Part shown: in pieces, positions 35,679 to 44,735 of the stretch | Numbering within the stretch: the stretch's first letter is position 1 | Layout of the letters: each line of letters begins with the position of its first letter | Assembly: GCA_942492065.1 (NCBI GenBank) | Contig: CALODV010000014.1 | Span: forward strand, 310,001-374,000 | Direction of reading: 5' to 3' | DNA: 64,000 nt | From: G963665815 sp942492065 | GTDB taxonomy: Bacteria; Cloacimonadota; Cloacimonadia; Cloacimonadales; JAIOQZ01 | The notes under the pieces: model-generated | What the model saw: only the letters and a program-made list of their open reading frames with translations | Told to the model about the DNA's origin: nothing | The model's database searches: none | Program-made: the position numbers and the translations under genes

Positions 35679-37041
35679 TGTTCAGCTCCAGTAGTTTCTC
35701 GCCATATTTGTAAATACTTCCCGCACCCAGAGTAATAATAATGTCATTTTCTTTTAATACTTTTGTAATTTCATCTATAATTTCTTCATTCGATTCTATA
35801 TATTTCACATGTCTGTGACCATTTTGAACTGCAGCATCAGAAACCATCCTGCCGGTAATACCCTCAATCGGTTTTTCTCTCGCAGGATAGATTGGAGTAA
35901 CAAACAACACATCCGAATGGAAGAATGATCTTCCGAATTCCTGATAGAAATCTCTGGTTCGAGAGAAAAGATGCGGTTGAAAAACTGCAACAATTCTTCT
36001 ATCTGTAGAATCTTTTATTCCCTTCAGAGTCGCCTGGATTTCTGTTGGGTGATGTGCATAGTCATCATATACATCTATGTCCTTGAAGTTTCCCTTCCAT
36101 TCGAAACGTCTGAAAACTCCATTAAACTCCTCGAGACCCTCTTTGATTTTCTCAAATGGAATATCCAGTTCAAGTCCTACACCTGCTGCAAGCAGTGAGT
36201 TCTGTATGTTGTGAATACCGGGAGTGTTCATGTTGATACGTCCAAGTGTATAACCTCTGAATACAAGATCGTAAGATGACTTGAAATTCTTCATCTCTAT
36301 GTTCTCAGCACGAATATCAGCTTGTCTGGAAAGCCCGAATGTCACAATCTTCTTGTTTAATGAGGGGATTATTGACTGAACCCCGGTATCATCGAGACAG
36401 GCAAGGATGCAACCGAAGAAAGGTACTTTGTTTGCATACTCAATAAAGGCTTTTTTTATCTCTCCAAAATCAGGATAGCAGTCAAGGTGATCAGCTTCAA
36501 TATTTGTTATACCTGCGATAATTGGGGTCAAAGTAAGGAAAGATCTGTCAAACTCGTCAGCTTCCACAACTATGTGTTCTCCTGATCCAAGCAGGTTGTT
36601 AGAACTGAAGTTCTTGACTTTGCCACCGACAATTACGGTAGGATCGAGAGCTGCAGCTTTAAGGACCATACCAACCATGGAAGTTGTTGTGGTTTTACCG
36701 TGTGTTCCGGCAATTCCAATTCCGTAGCTCATTCGCATGATTTCAGAGAGCATTTCAGCTCTTCTGATGACAGGTGTCTTTAAACTTATTGCTGCTGCGA
36801 TTTCCGGGTTATCATTTTTAACCGCAGATGATTTAACTACAACATCTACATCGGATATATTGTCAGAGCTGTGACCGATAGTTATACTTGCGCCAATATC
36901 AGCCAGATGCTTTGTAAGTTCTGATTCTCTCAAATCAGATCCGGAGATTGCAAAACCCTGATTTAACAGAAGTTCAGCAATACCGCTCATTCCAATGCCA
37001 CCAATCCCTACAAAATGAATTTTCTTAGTCGCTCCAAACAT
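35671..37041 (-). CDS. murC: UDP-N-acetylmuramate-L-alanine ligase
   Basis: 456 residues, the usual MurC length. It adds L-Ala to UDP-MurNAc with ATP. The N-terminal UDP-binding start is IHFVGIGGIGMSGIAELL. The ATP P-loop is GIAGTHGKTTTTSM (about 104-117), followed by VVEADEFDRSF with the catalytic Glu and by the NIEADHLD His region. DDYAHHPTEI, a MurC hallmark, lies near 340. murG ends and murC begins on a shared base (TAATG), showing coupled translation. Confidence 0.97.
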   Translation of the reverse strand: MFGATKKIHFVGIGGIGMSGIAELLLNQGFAISGSDLRESELTKHLADIGASITIGHSSDNISDVDVVVKSSAVKNDNPEIAAAISLKTPVIRRAEMLSEIMRMSYGIGIAGTHGKTTTTSMVGMVLKAAALDPTVIVGGKVKNFSSNNLLGSGEHIVVEADEFDRSFLTLTPIIAGITNIEADHLDCYPDFGEIKKAFIEYANKVPFFGCILACLDDTGVQSIIPSLNKKIVTFGLSRQADIRAENIEMKNFKSSYDLVFRGYTLGRINMNTPGIHNIQNSLLAAGVGLELDIPFEKIKEGLEEFNGVFRRFEWKGNFKDIDVYDDYAHHPTEIQATLKGIKDSTDRRIVAVFQPHLFSRTRDFYQEFGRSFFHSDVLFVTPIYPAREKPIEGITGRMVSDAAVQNGHRHVKYIESNEEIIDEITKVLKENDIIITLGAGSIYKYGEKLLELNNE

Positions 37042-38117
37042 TATTTCCTCTTTTCAAGAATGTAATCATTTATGTCGTTGGCAATAAACTCAGCAGCATT
37101 TTCATGAATAGATTTCTGAAACTGCTTTTTCATTGCCTTCCAGGAGTTTTTCATATTTTTGATTGCCGTAACAAGGGTAGCAGTATCAAGAACATTCTGG
37201 AACAATACAATTCCCTTTCCCTGCCTGCAAAAATCTTTTGCATTATAATACTGCTCATTATTAGCTGCATGAGGATAAGGAATGAATATGGTCGGAATTT
37301 TGTTTATCTCAAGTTCTGATACCGTAATCGCACCGGATCTTGCTATTGCAAAATCTGCAACTTTATACAATTCATTGAGATTATTAGTAAATCCGAAAGC
37401 ATAAATTCCTTTTCTTCCCTTGAGTTTTTTGTCAAGTTTTGGTAGGTTTTTTTCTCCAACCTGCCAGATCAGGTCTATACCTGCATCCAACAGTCTATCA
37501 GCAATTTCTGTAATTTTATCATTTATTGCAACTGATCCTTGAGATCCTCCTAGAATGAGCAGTTTTACAGAGTCTTTTCTCAAGTTCAGACGTGCTAGCT
37601 CCGGGGGAGGGGTATCAGTTCTTTTTTGTATGGGATTTCCGGAATGCAGACATTTGCTTTCAGGTAAAAAATCTTTTGCACTTTCGAAACCAAGAAAGAT
37701 TCTTTTAGCAATTTTACTGAGGAGTCTTATTGTGACACCCGGGAAACAGTTCTGTTCCTGAAGGAACACAGGTATTCCTTTAATAAATGCTGCTGCTGCA
37801 ACCGGACCGCTGACAAAGCTTCCGGTGGATACAACTGCATCTGGTTTTACTTTTCCTAAGATTACCAGACTCTGATAAATGCTTTGTATGAGCTTAAAGG
37901 GGAACTTGAGATGCTTAGGAGTCAGTCTCCTGTACATCTTTTGCACATTAATAAGTTTATAATCAAGTTTATAATCTTCAAAAATATTTATTTCCATTCC
38001 ATTGCGATTGCCAACATATACTGTTTGACAACCCAGTTTTTCTAATTCCTTTCCAATTGAAATAGCCGGAAGAATATGTCCTCCGGTTCCACCGGTAGCA
38101 ATAAGAACTTTTACCAT
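37041..38117 (-). CDS. murG: UDP-GlcNAc:lipid I N-acetylglucosaminyltransferase
   Basis: 358 residues. MurG adds GlcNAc to lipid I on the inner face of the membrane to give lipid II. The three glycine-rich loops typical of the family are visible: ATGGTGGHILPA near the start, VVSTGSFVSGPVAAAA at about 95-110, and LILGGSQGSVAIN at about 190-202. IARSGAITVSELE and PYPHAANNEQYYNA form the UDP-GlcNAc site. It overlaps ftsW by 7 bases and murC by one. Confidence 0.97.
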   Translation of the reverse strand: MVKVLIATGGTGGHILPAISIGKELEKLGCQTVYVGNRNGMEINIFEDYKLDYKLINVQKMYRRLTPKHLKFPFKLIQSIYQSLVILGKVKPDAVVSTGSFVSGPVAAAAFIKGIPVFLQEQNCFPGVTIRLLSKIAKRIFLGFESAKDFLPESKCLHSGNPIQKRTDTPPPELARLNLRKDSVKLLILGGSQGSVAINDKITEIADRLLDAGIDLIWQVGEKNLPKLDKKLKGRKGIYAFGFTNNLNELYKVADFAIARSGAITVSELEINKIPTIFIPYPHAANNEQYYNAKDFCRQGKGIVLFQNVLDTATLVTAIKNMKNSWKAMKKQFQKSIHENAAEFIANDINDYILEKRK

Positions 38118-39262
38118 ACTTCCCTCCTTTTACTGCTGATATTAAGCAGGAGTCCTATAGATATTGAGTTTACAAGAAGAGACATACCTCCATAACTGAT
38201 GAATGGAAGTGTTACTCCGGTTGAAGGTATTGCAGAAATAGCAACACCAATATTGACCATTGCATTAATGAATATATTCAAAGCCAGTCCCATACCGAAC
38301 AATCTTAAAAATAAGCTTTCGTTTCTCCATGAACTTATTAATGCCCTGAAGAATAAAGTTACATACAGCCCTAAAACAATAATTGCTCCAAAGAATCCGA
38401 ATTCTTCACCGATCACAGAGAATACATAATCTGTCTTTGCTTCAGGAAGATAGTAGTGTTTACCTCTTCCTTTTTCAGAACCGGTTCCAACAATTTTACC
38501 ACTGGATAAAGCTGTAAGAGATTCCTTAATCTGGTAATCATCTACTTTTCCACCATCAATTTCAGCTTTCTGTGAGAATCCGAGTAATTTAAGCAGTACA
38601 GAATACTCTTTGAATATCTTGATTCTGACTGATCGGAATTCGTCGCCAGAGTTGATGACTACAATAAGTCCAACCAGCAAGATAACTATAATCAGCAGTA
38701 TAGTCAGGATATTTACCTTGCCAACCCACATCATACTTAGCAATGTAAGCCCGGATATAATAAGAGCACTGAGGTGTTTCTCTGCAAAAATCAGTCCCAT
38801 GGTTATAAGAGGAAGGATGATAAGGGGCTTGAAGTTTTTCAAAAACTCCAGCGGAGTGGAGGATTCAATTATATCTTTCTTCTTATCCAGAATGTGTGCA
38901 AAATACATAACAAGAGTAATTCTGGCAAACAAACTTGGTTGTACGTTTAATGGACCGATACGGAAAAAACGTCGTGCCCCATTAACTTTTATACCTATAA
39001 ACAGAACAAGAATAAGGCTTATAATAATCAGAACATTGAAGAAGAATGACATATTTCTGATCTTCTCCAGATTAGGTAACCTGAATGCAATAAACATAAA
39101 TCCGAAAGATGCAAAGCAGAATATCAAATGCTTATAGAAATAAGTCATGGAAGTTCTTGTGGAACTTATATTCAGCATTGTGTACATTCCGATTATGCAT
39201 AAGACAATGTAGCATATAAGCATAATGTAATCGAATTCTGCGATATAAGTTTTATTTTTCAT
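38111..39262 (-). CDS. ftsW: Septal peptidoglycan polymerase FtsW (SEDS family)
   Basis: 383 residues, about ten membrane segments. SEDS proteins polymerise lipid II into glycan strands together with a class B PBP, here FtsI. RFFRIGPLNVQPSLFARI (about 95-112), the large loop with GSEKGRGKHYYLPEAKTDYV and the GEEFGFFGA element are SEDS hallmarks. The Asp in KTDYVFS is the likely catalytic residue by comparison with RodA. The C-terminal segment GVTLPFISYGGMS is fully conserved. The start overlaps murD by 11 bases. RodA-type function in elongation is possible, but the dcw context favours FtsW. Confidence 0.95.
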   Translation of the reverse strand: MKNKTYIAEFDYIMLICYIVLCIIGMYTMLNISSTRTSMTYFYKHLIFCFASFGFMFIAFRLPNLEKIRNMSFFFNVLIIISLILVLFIGIKVNGARRFFRIGPLNVQPSLFARITLVMYFAHILDKKKDIIESSTPLEFLKNFKPLIILPLITMGLIFAEKHLSALIISGLTLLSMMWVGKVNILTILLIIVILLVGLIVVINSGDEFRSVRIKIFKEYSVLLKLLGFSQKAEIDGGKVDDYQIKESLTALSSGKIVGTGSEKGRGKHYYLPEAKTDYVFSVIGEEFGFFGAIIVLGLYVTLFFRALISSWRNESLFLRLFGMGLALNIFINAMVNIGVAISAIPSTGVTLPFISYGGMSLLVNSISIGLLLNISSKRREVW

Positions 39263-40580
39263 TCTCTTCTCTTATTTTTTCAGCTATTTCTCTGAAAGAG
39301 TTTCCCCTGTGGATATAATTATCAAACATATCGTAACTAGCGCAGGCAGGTGAAAGCAATATCACATCTCCCTGTGCGGAATCGTTATAGGCTTCTCGAA
39401 CCGCCGAATCGAGTGACTCAAATGTGTCTACACTGAGTTCTGCAAAGCATTTCCGCATTTTTTCAGTGGTTTCCCCAATGAGATAGATTTTAGCAACATT
39501 ACTCATGTGTTCACACAGCACTGAGAAGTCTTCTCCTTTATCCGAACCTCCCAGAATAATACGTGTGGGTTGAGCGAAAGTTTTAAGTGCGTATTTCACA
39601 GAATCGGTGTTTGTTGCTTTAGAATCGTTAACAAATTTAATATTATTAACTTCTGCAACCTGCTCAAGTCTGTGCTCAAGTGATACAAAAGTTTTTAATG
39701 CATTTTTAACATTTTCATAGTTTAAATCATATTTTGAAACTGCCAGCAGGCTAGCCATTACATTCTGAATGTTATGAGGTCCGCTGATTGATAGTTCATC
39801 TTCCCTGAATTTCCAGTTCACTCCCTGAACATGTATAGTGTTATCTTTATACCAGGCATCTGTCTGCCTGTTCATAGAGAAAGATTTTACTGCTGCTTTG
39901 ATATTATTGTGATATTTAATACTGACAGGATCATCAAAATTAAAGACTGCCAGGTTGTCTTCTGAAGTGTTCTTGAAAATCATAGCTTTTGTGTCTGCAT
40001 AATGCTCAAAATCTCTGTATCTGTTCAAATGATCGGGAGTAATGTTCAGCAAAACAGATACATTTGGCTTGAAAGATCTTAACAGCTCAATCTGAAAGCT
40101 GCTTAATTCGAGAACATATACATCAGCTATGTCTTTTTCGATCTCAAACGATGTAAATGCACTTCCTATGTTTCCAGCGAGAATACTTCGCAGTCCGCAT
40201 TCTCTTAGTATATGGTGGATAAGACTGACGGTAGTAGATTTTCCGTTTGAACCTGTAACAGCAATTATATCAGCATTGCTATTCATGATTCTGAAACCGA
40301 ATTCAATTTCTCCAATCACCTCAATGCCGTGTTCTGCAGCTTTCTGAAGTATGGGGATATCGGCAGGAATGCCAGGGCTTACAATAATAGTGTCGGCTTC
40401 CAGTACTCTGTCCGTGTGTTTTCCTGTTTCGAAATCACACTCAAGTCCCTCAGGAATAACAGCATTTTTATTGTAGTCACTGATGAAAACTGTTCCATCG
40501 AGATCAATAATTTTTCTGGCAGCGGCTATTCCGCTTCTTGCCATTCCTAATACGGAGATTTTTCTACCTGCTACTTTCAT
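39252..40580 (-). CDS. murD: UDP-N-acetylmuramoylalanine-D-glutamate ligase
   Basis: 442 residues. MurD adds D-Glu to UDP-MurNAc-L-Ala. The N-terminus ISVLGMARSGIAAARKI is the UDP-binding domain. The ATP loop is IIAVTGSNGKSTTVSLI (about 109-125), followed by VLELSSFQIE and the NITPDHLNRY His region. NDSKATNTDSV and LGGSDKGEDFS complete the family motifs. LSPACASYDMFDNYIHRG near the end is characteristic. Upstream is the small zinc-finger gene (14-base gap); ftsW overlaps its 3' end. Confidence 0.97.
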   Translation of the reverse strand: MKVAGRKISVLGMARSGIAAARKIIDLDGTVFISDYNKNAVIPEGLECDFETGKHTDRVLEADTIIVSPGIPADIPILQKAAEHGIEVIGEIEFGFRIMNSNADIIAVTGSNGKSTTVSLIHHILRECGLRSILAGNIGSAFTSFEIEKDIADVYVLELSSFQIELLRSFKPNVSVLLNITPDHLNRYRDFEHYADTKAMIFKNTSEDNLAVFNFDDPVSIKYHNNIKAAVKSFSMNRQTDAWYKDNTIHVQGVNWKFREDELSISGPHNIQNVMASLLAVSKYDLNYENVKNALKTFVSLEHRLEQVAEVNNIKFVNDSKATNTDSVKYALKTFAQPTRIILGGSDKGEDFSVLCEHMSNVAKIYLIGETTEKMRKCFAELSVDTFESLDSAVREAYNDSAQGDVILLSPACASYDMFDNYIHRGNSFREIAEKIREENEK

Positions 40581-40594
40581 TTAAATCCTTTCCA

Positions 40595-40828
40595 CTATAT
40601 GCATTTGTATGCAAGATTAGATTTGTATTTCTTGTGCTTTTCTTTGTTTAAAGACTTATTGCCAAAATTATACGCTCTTTTGGCGAAATATTCCTGAAAG
40701 CAACTGTCACAAATACCATGAGACACATGAGTCGCAGTTGTATGCAGTTCTTTTCTGCTAACCCATTGGTTGTTTTCATTCTTAACTTTGTCGCAATAGC
40801 AACATTTCACTATAAAATTATTACTCAT
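40595..40828 (-). CDS. Small zinc-finger-like protein inside the dcw cluster
   Basis: 77 residues. Two CxxC pairs, Cys9-Cys12 (KCCYCDKVKNE) and Cys40-Cys43 (VSHGICDSCF), with QW between them, match the ICxSCKKIR...W...SHGICPxC module usually found at the end of PAS or receiver signalling proteins. Here the module stands alone with a lysine-rich tail (NKEKHKKYKS). It probably binds one zinc; its role is unknown. It has a strong Shine-Dalgarno (GGGAGGAA) and sits between mraY and murD with gaps of 17 and 14 bases, so it is part of the operon. This position is not usual for dcw clusters. Confidence 0.8.
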   Translation of the reverse strand: MSNNFIVKCCYCDKVKNENNQWVSRKELHTTATHVSHGICDSCFQEYFAKRAYNFGNKSLNKEKHKKYKSNLAYKCI

Positions 40829-40845
40829 CTTATTCCTCCCGATAA

Positions 40846-41949
40846 TTAGCGGAGTTTTATTGTTCCAATACCCAGAGCTGCCAGAATTAAGGCAACAATC
40901 CAGAACCTGACTACGATTTTCTCTTCAGATAAACCCTTGAGTTCGAAATGATGATGTAATGGAGCCATTTTGAAAATTCGTCTTCCGGTTCCATACTTCT
41001 TTCTTGTGTATTTGAAATAATATCTTTGCATTATTGATGAAAGGGCTTCCATAATGAAGATGCCCCCAACGATTACCAGGAAAATTTCTTCTCGGAGCAG
41101 AATTGATACTACCGCCAGCAAACCTCCGAGAGAAAGAGATCCGGTGTCTCCCATAAAGATTTCAGCAGGCTTGGTATTAAACCACAGGAACCCAATTGTA
41201 GAACCTGTTAACGCTGACAGGAAGATTGTTATTTCACCTGCTTGAGGAATAAATTCAAGGTGGAAATATTCTGCCATCACTGAGTTACCCTTAAAATATG
41301 CCATTGCTGCGAAGGCAAATCCTGCGATTGAAATAGTACCTGCTGCCAACCCATCCAGCCCATCAGTCAGATTAACAGCATTAGAAGTGCCGACAATGAC
41401 AAAAATGACGAATGGTATAAATACAACACCCAGATAAATTGCAGTTTCCTTAAAGAATGGAAGGCTGATACTGGCAATGGATGTCTTTTCTTCAGATCCA
41501 AAGTATAAAGCTAATCCGATTATTAGTGAAAGTGTAATTTGCCCCAGTAATTTATATTTAGCTACAAGACCTTTCTTAAGCTTTTTTATGTTCTTGAGAT
41601 AATCATCAAGGAAGCCGAGTCCTCCAAGCCAAAGGACTGTCAGATAAAGGAACAGTACATAAGTATTTACCAGATTGTTCCAGAGCAGTGATGCCAGCAT
41701 CATGGATGAAAGTATTATTAAACCGCCCATTGAGGGAGTTCCCTGTTTCGATTTATGGCTTGTTGGAACAACATCATTTATTGTTTCCACAAACTGTTTC
41801 TTCTTCAATGCATTTATGAGATGAGGACCAAGAATAACAGAAAACACTAATGCTGTTACGAATGCTGCAACAGATCGAAATGTGAAGTATCTGAACACAT
41901 TGAACAGGATATTTACATCTGAAATCGGTTTAAATATGTGATAAAACAT
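40846..41949 (-). CDS. mraY: Phospho-N-acetylmuramoyl-pentapeptide transferase
   Basis: 367 residues with about ten membrane segments. MraY moves phospho-MurNAc-pentapeptide to undecaprenyl phosphate, making lipid I. Conserved cytoplasmic loops are seen: TPSMGGLIIL, FLDDYLK (the DD pair), NAVNLTDGLDGLAAG, IFMGDTGSLSLGG and APLHHHFELKG. The start shares one base with the murE-murF stop (TAATG). Confidence 0.97.
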   Translation of the reverse strand: MFYHIFKPISDVNILFNVFRYFTFRSVAAFVTALVFSVILGPHLINALKKKQFVETINDVVPTSHKSKQGTPSMGGLIILSSMMLASLLWNNLVNTYVLFLYLTVLWLGGLGFLDDYLKNIKKLKKGLVAKYKLLGQITLSLIIGLALYFGSEEKTSIASISLPFFKETAIYLGVVFIPFVIFVIVGTSNAVNLTDGLDGLAAGTISIAGFAFAAMAYFKGNSVMAEYFHLEFIPQAGEITIFLSALTGSTIGFLWFNTKPAEIFMGDTGSLSLGGLLAVVSILLREEIFLVIVGGIFIMEALSSIMQRYYFKYTRKKYGTGRRIFKMAPLHHHFELKGLSEEKIVVRFWIVALILAALGIGTIKLR

Positions 41950-44735
41950 TAATTTTCCTTTCTGATATTATCGATAATTTTTTCTAGCTGTATCCCATGA
42001 GATGCCTTTACAAGTACGATGGAACCAGGTTTCATTTTTTTTAAAAAATCTGACTCAAGCAGTTCGTTTACATTCTTGAAGTGAACATCTGCATTGAAAA
42101 GCTTCGCTTTAGAACCTACCGAAGCAGTCAAATCCGAATCTACTGAGTTAAGAAACTCACCAATCTGCTTATGATGATAATCTGAAGACCCACCAAGCTC
42201 AAGCATATCTCCTATAACAGCTGTATGTGGTCTTTCAACCAAGTAACTCTGCCAGAAATCAATAGCTGCCTTCATGGAGTCAGGATTTGCATTGTAGCAG
42301 TCTGCAATCCATGTAATCCCATCTTTCTCGAAGATGTTCATGCGATTGCCTAAGTCAGGTTTGATCTTAATGCACTTCTTGATTATATCTGAATCTATCT
42401 GCAGTACCTGAGCTGCAATTGCTGCAATTCCGGCGTTCCAGGCTGTATGTCCAACCGGAGAACTTACCTCCAGATGCAGATCATTAACACTGAATTGTAT
42501 TCTATCTTTCTCTTTATATATAATATTTATATGGTACTCAGAGCTGTCTCCGAATACATTCATGTTGCTGTAGTCTGAATTAGCATAATACTCAGCTGGA
42601 GCGATTTTGATTGTATGATCAAACATGAAAATGTCTGATTTCTCTTTGAGAACACCTTCGATATTTCCAAAGAATTCCAGATGGGAATTACCTATGGAAG
42701 TGATAATAGCAACATCCGGTTTGCAAATCTTGGTAATTGCTGCAATTTCACCAAAATGATTTGATCCTAACTCAAGAACTGAGTAATCATGGGATGAATT
42801 CAGTTGGAGTAATGTTTTAGCTGCACCAATCTGGTTGTTCTCATTTTTGTAAGTTGTAAGTACTTCATACTTTTCTCCCAGAATTGCTGAGAGGTATTCT
42901 TTAGTGGTTGTTTTTCCGGTTGATCCTGTTATGGCAATGTTAATGGAGGAATACAGGCTTCTGTGGAAAGAAGCGAATTCCTGATAGGCCTTAAGTGAGT
43001 CATCAACTTTGATGTAATTTGGTAAATCCAGATCTTTATGACCAACAGCTAAGCAGGTTGAATTTTCTAAAACTGAACCGACATATGCATGTCCGTCAAA
43101 ATTTTCACCTTCAAGAGCAAAGAAGATGCTGTTGTCTTTTATTGTTCTTGAATCAGTAGAGATGTATTTATATTGGCTTTTGTCAAGCTTATTGGTATTG
43201 AATAAATATTCGAGTTGGAGGGAGTCTACAGGAATTTCCAGTTCTATTGTACCGGTTGTTCTGATGATCTCAGGAATTATGTGTCCTTTATCAATTAGCT
43301 CAAGAATAATTTCTTTATCATTAAAGTAATGCTTTTTACCGTTAACTTCCTGATATGTCTCATGTCCTTTTCCTGCAATGATAATTATATCGTCTTTTCC
43401 TGCAATTCTAACTGCAGTATCCAAAGCTTCTTTTCTGTCACATTTAATAAGTATATCTTTATCAGAAGCTATGCCTGTAATGATGTCTCTTATTATCTCT
43501 GCAGGATCTTCATCTCTGGGATTGTCTGAAGTGATTACAGACAAATCTGCTGCCATAGAGGCAATTCGTCCCATTTCAGAACGCTTAGTCTTGTCTCTAT
43601 TACCACCTGCACCGAACAGACATATTATTCTTTTGTGTGGGATGGATTCAACAGACTTGATTACTTTTTCCAGCGCATCAGGAGTATGTGCGTAATCAAT
43701 ATATATGTTTAAGTTAGCCGGATTGTCTATTTTCATCATCCTGCCGTCTACCTGAGGAAGTGATGGGAGAGAGGCGGCTATATTCTTTTCATTGATATCG
43801 CAAAGTTCGGTACAGCATTTCATTGCCATCAAAGCATTGGACAGGTTGTGCTGACCGCTCATCGGAAGTTTATATTCGTTTATATCGTTGTTTAAGTTGA
43901 ATGAAAAACCATTTACAGTGGAGGTAACATTTTCCGTATCTTCAACAGATACACTTTCAGCAGTATCACCCAGAGCTTTCAGCAGGTTTTTACCATATGG
44001 ATCGTCTCTGTTGATTACAGCTTTTGCTCCTTCTTTGAACTGACTAATTATAAAATCAAATTTTGTGCTTTTGTAAGCATCCATTGTTTTATGGAAATCG
44101 AGGTGATCTCTGGACAGATTAGTAAACATTACAGCAGCAAACTGAAGTCTGTAGACTCTATCCAGTGCTATAGAATGAGATGACACTTCCATTATAATAT
44201 AGTCGCAGTCATTCATGGAATACAGTATCTTATGAAGCTCAACTATATCAGGTGTTGTTCGATCCAATGGAAACTTTTCTTTGCCAATATAATAGCCAAG
44301 AGTTCCGATCAATCCAGTTTTATAACCATTTTCCGTTAAAATATGATGTATAATATGAGACACAGTCGTTTTGCCATTTGTTCCTGTAACACCTATAAGT
44401 TCAGGAGTACGTTTACCTGATTCATAGATTATAGCTGCAGCAATTGCAGTACATCTTCTTGAATTTTTCACTATAAGCTGCGGTACTGGAATATCAATCT
44501 CTTCTTCAACTATAAGCGCTATTGCACCTTTTTCTACTGCAGATTGTGCAAACTTATGACCATCAGATACAAAACCCCTGATACAAACGAATAATGTGTT
44601 TTCAGAAACCTGTCTGGAATCTGTAGCAATGTCTGCTATCTGGCACTTCTTGAAATTAGCTTTACCAAGAAGCTGATTCTCAGATTCAAGTATTGCGGCA
44701 ATATAAGATAAATTTATTCTGCTGAAATGTGACAT
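41949..44735 (-). CDS. murE-murF: MurE-MurF fusion (two UDP-MurNAc peptide ligases in one chain)
   Basis: 928 residues. The MurE half (about 1-490) has GVTGTNGKTTVSHII, the NLSRDHLDFH region, the likely carbamoylated Lys in YKSTKF, and TSDNPRDEDP. DNPR is the signature of meso-diaminopimelate-adding MurE. The MurF half (about 495-928) has a second DSR domain (STDSRTIKDNSIFFAL), the ATP loop AITGSTGKTTTKEYL near 602, KNENNQIG and DCYNANPDSM. Together they would add meso-DAP and then D-Ala-D-Ala. Fusions of these two genes are known in some bacteria, such as Bordetella. It overlaps ftsI by 22 bases. No stop or frameshift lies at the join. Confidence 0.96.
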   Translation of the reverse strand: MSHFSRINLSYIAAILESENQLLGKANFKKCQIADIATDSRQVSENTLFVCIRGFVSDGHKFAQSAVEKGAIALIVEEEIDIPVPQLIVKNSRRCTAIAAAIIYESGKRTPELIGVTGTNGKTTVSHIIHHILTENGYKTGLIGTLGYYIGKEKFPLDRTTPDIVELHKILYSMNDCDYIIMEVSSHSIALDRVYRLQFAAVMFTNLSRDHLDFHKTMDAYKSTKFDFIISQFKEGAKAVINRDDPYGKNLLKALGDTAESVSVEDTENVTSTVNGFSFNLNNDINEYKLPMSGQHNLSNALMAMKCCTELCDINEKNIAASLPSLPQVDGRMMKIDNPANLNIYIDYAHTPDALEKVIKSVESIPHKRIICLFGAGGNRDKTKRSEMGRIASMAADLSVITSDNPRDEDPAEIIRDIITGIASDKDILIKCDRKEALDTAVRIAGKDDIIIIAGKGHETYQEVNGKKHYFNDKEIILELIDKGHIIPEIIRTTGTIELEIPVDSLQLEYLFNTNKLDKSQYKYISTDSRTIKDNSIFFALEGENFDGHAYVGSVLENSTCLAVGHKDLDLPNYIKVDDSLKAYQEFASFHRSLYSSINIAITGSTGKTTTKEYLSAILGEKYEVLTTYKNENNQIGAAKTLLQLNSSHDYSVLELGSNHFGEIAAITKICKPDVAIITSIGNSHLEFFGNIEGVLKEKSDIFMFDHTIKIAPAEYYANSDYSNMNVFGDSSEYHINIIYKEKDRIQFSVNDLHLEVSSPVGHTAWNAGIAAIAAQVLQIDSDIIKKCIKIKPDLGNRMNIFEKDGITWIADCYNANPDSMKAAIDFWQSYLVERPHTAVIGDMLELGGSSDYHHKQIGEFLNSVDSDLTASVGSKAKLFNADVHFKNVNELLESDFLKKMKPGSIVLVKASHGIQLEKIIDNIRKEN

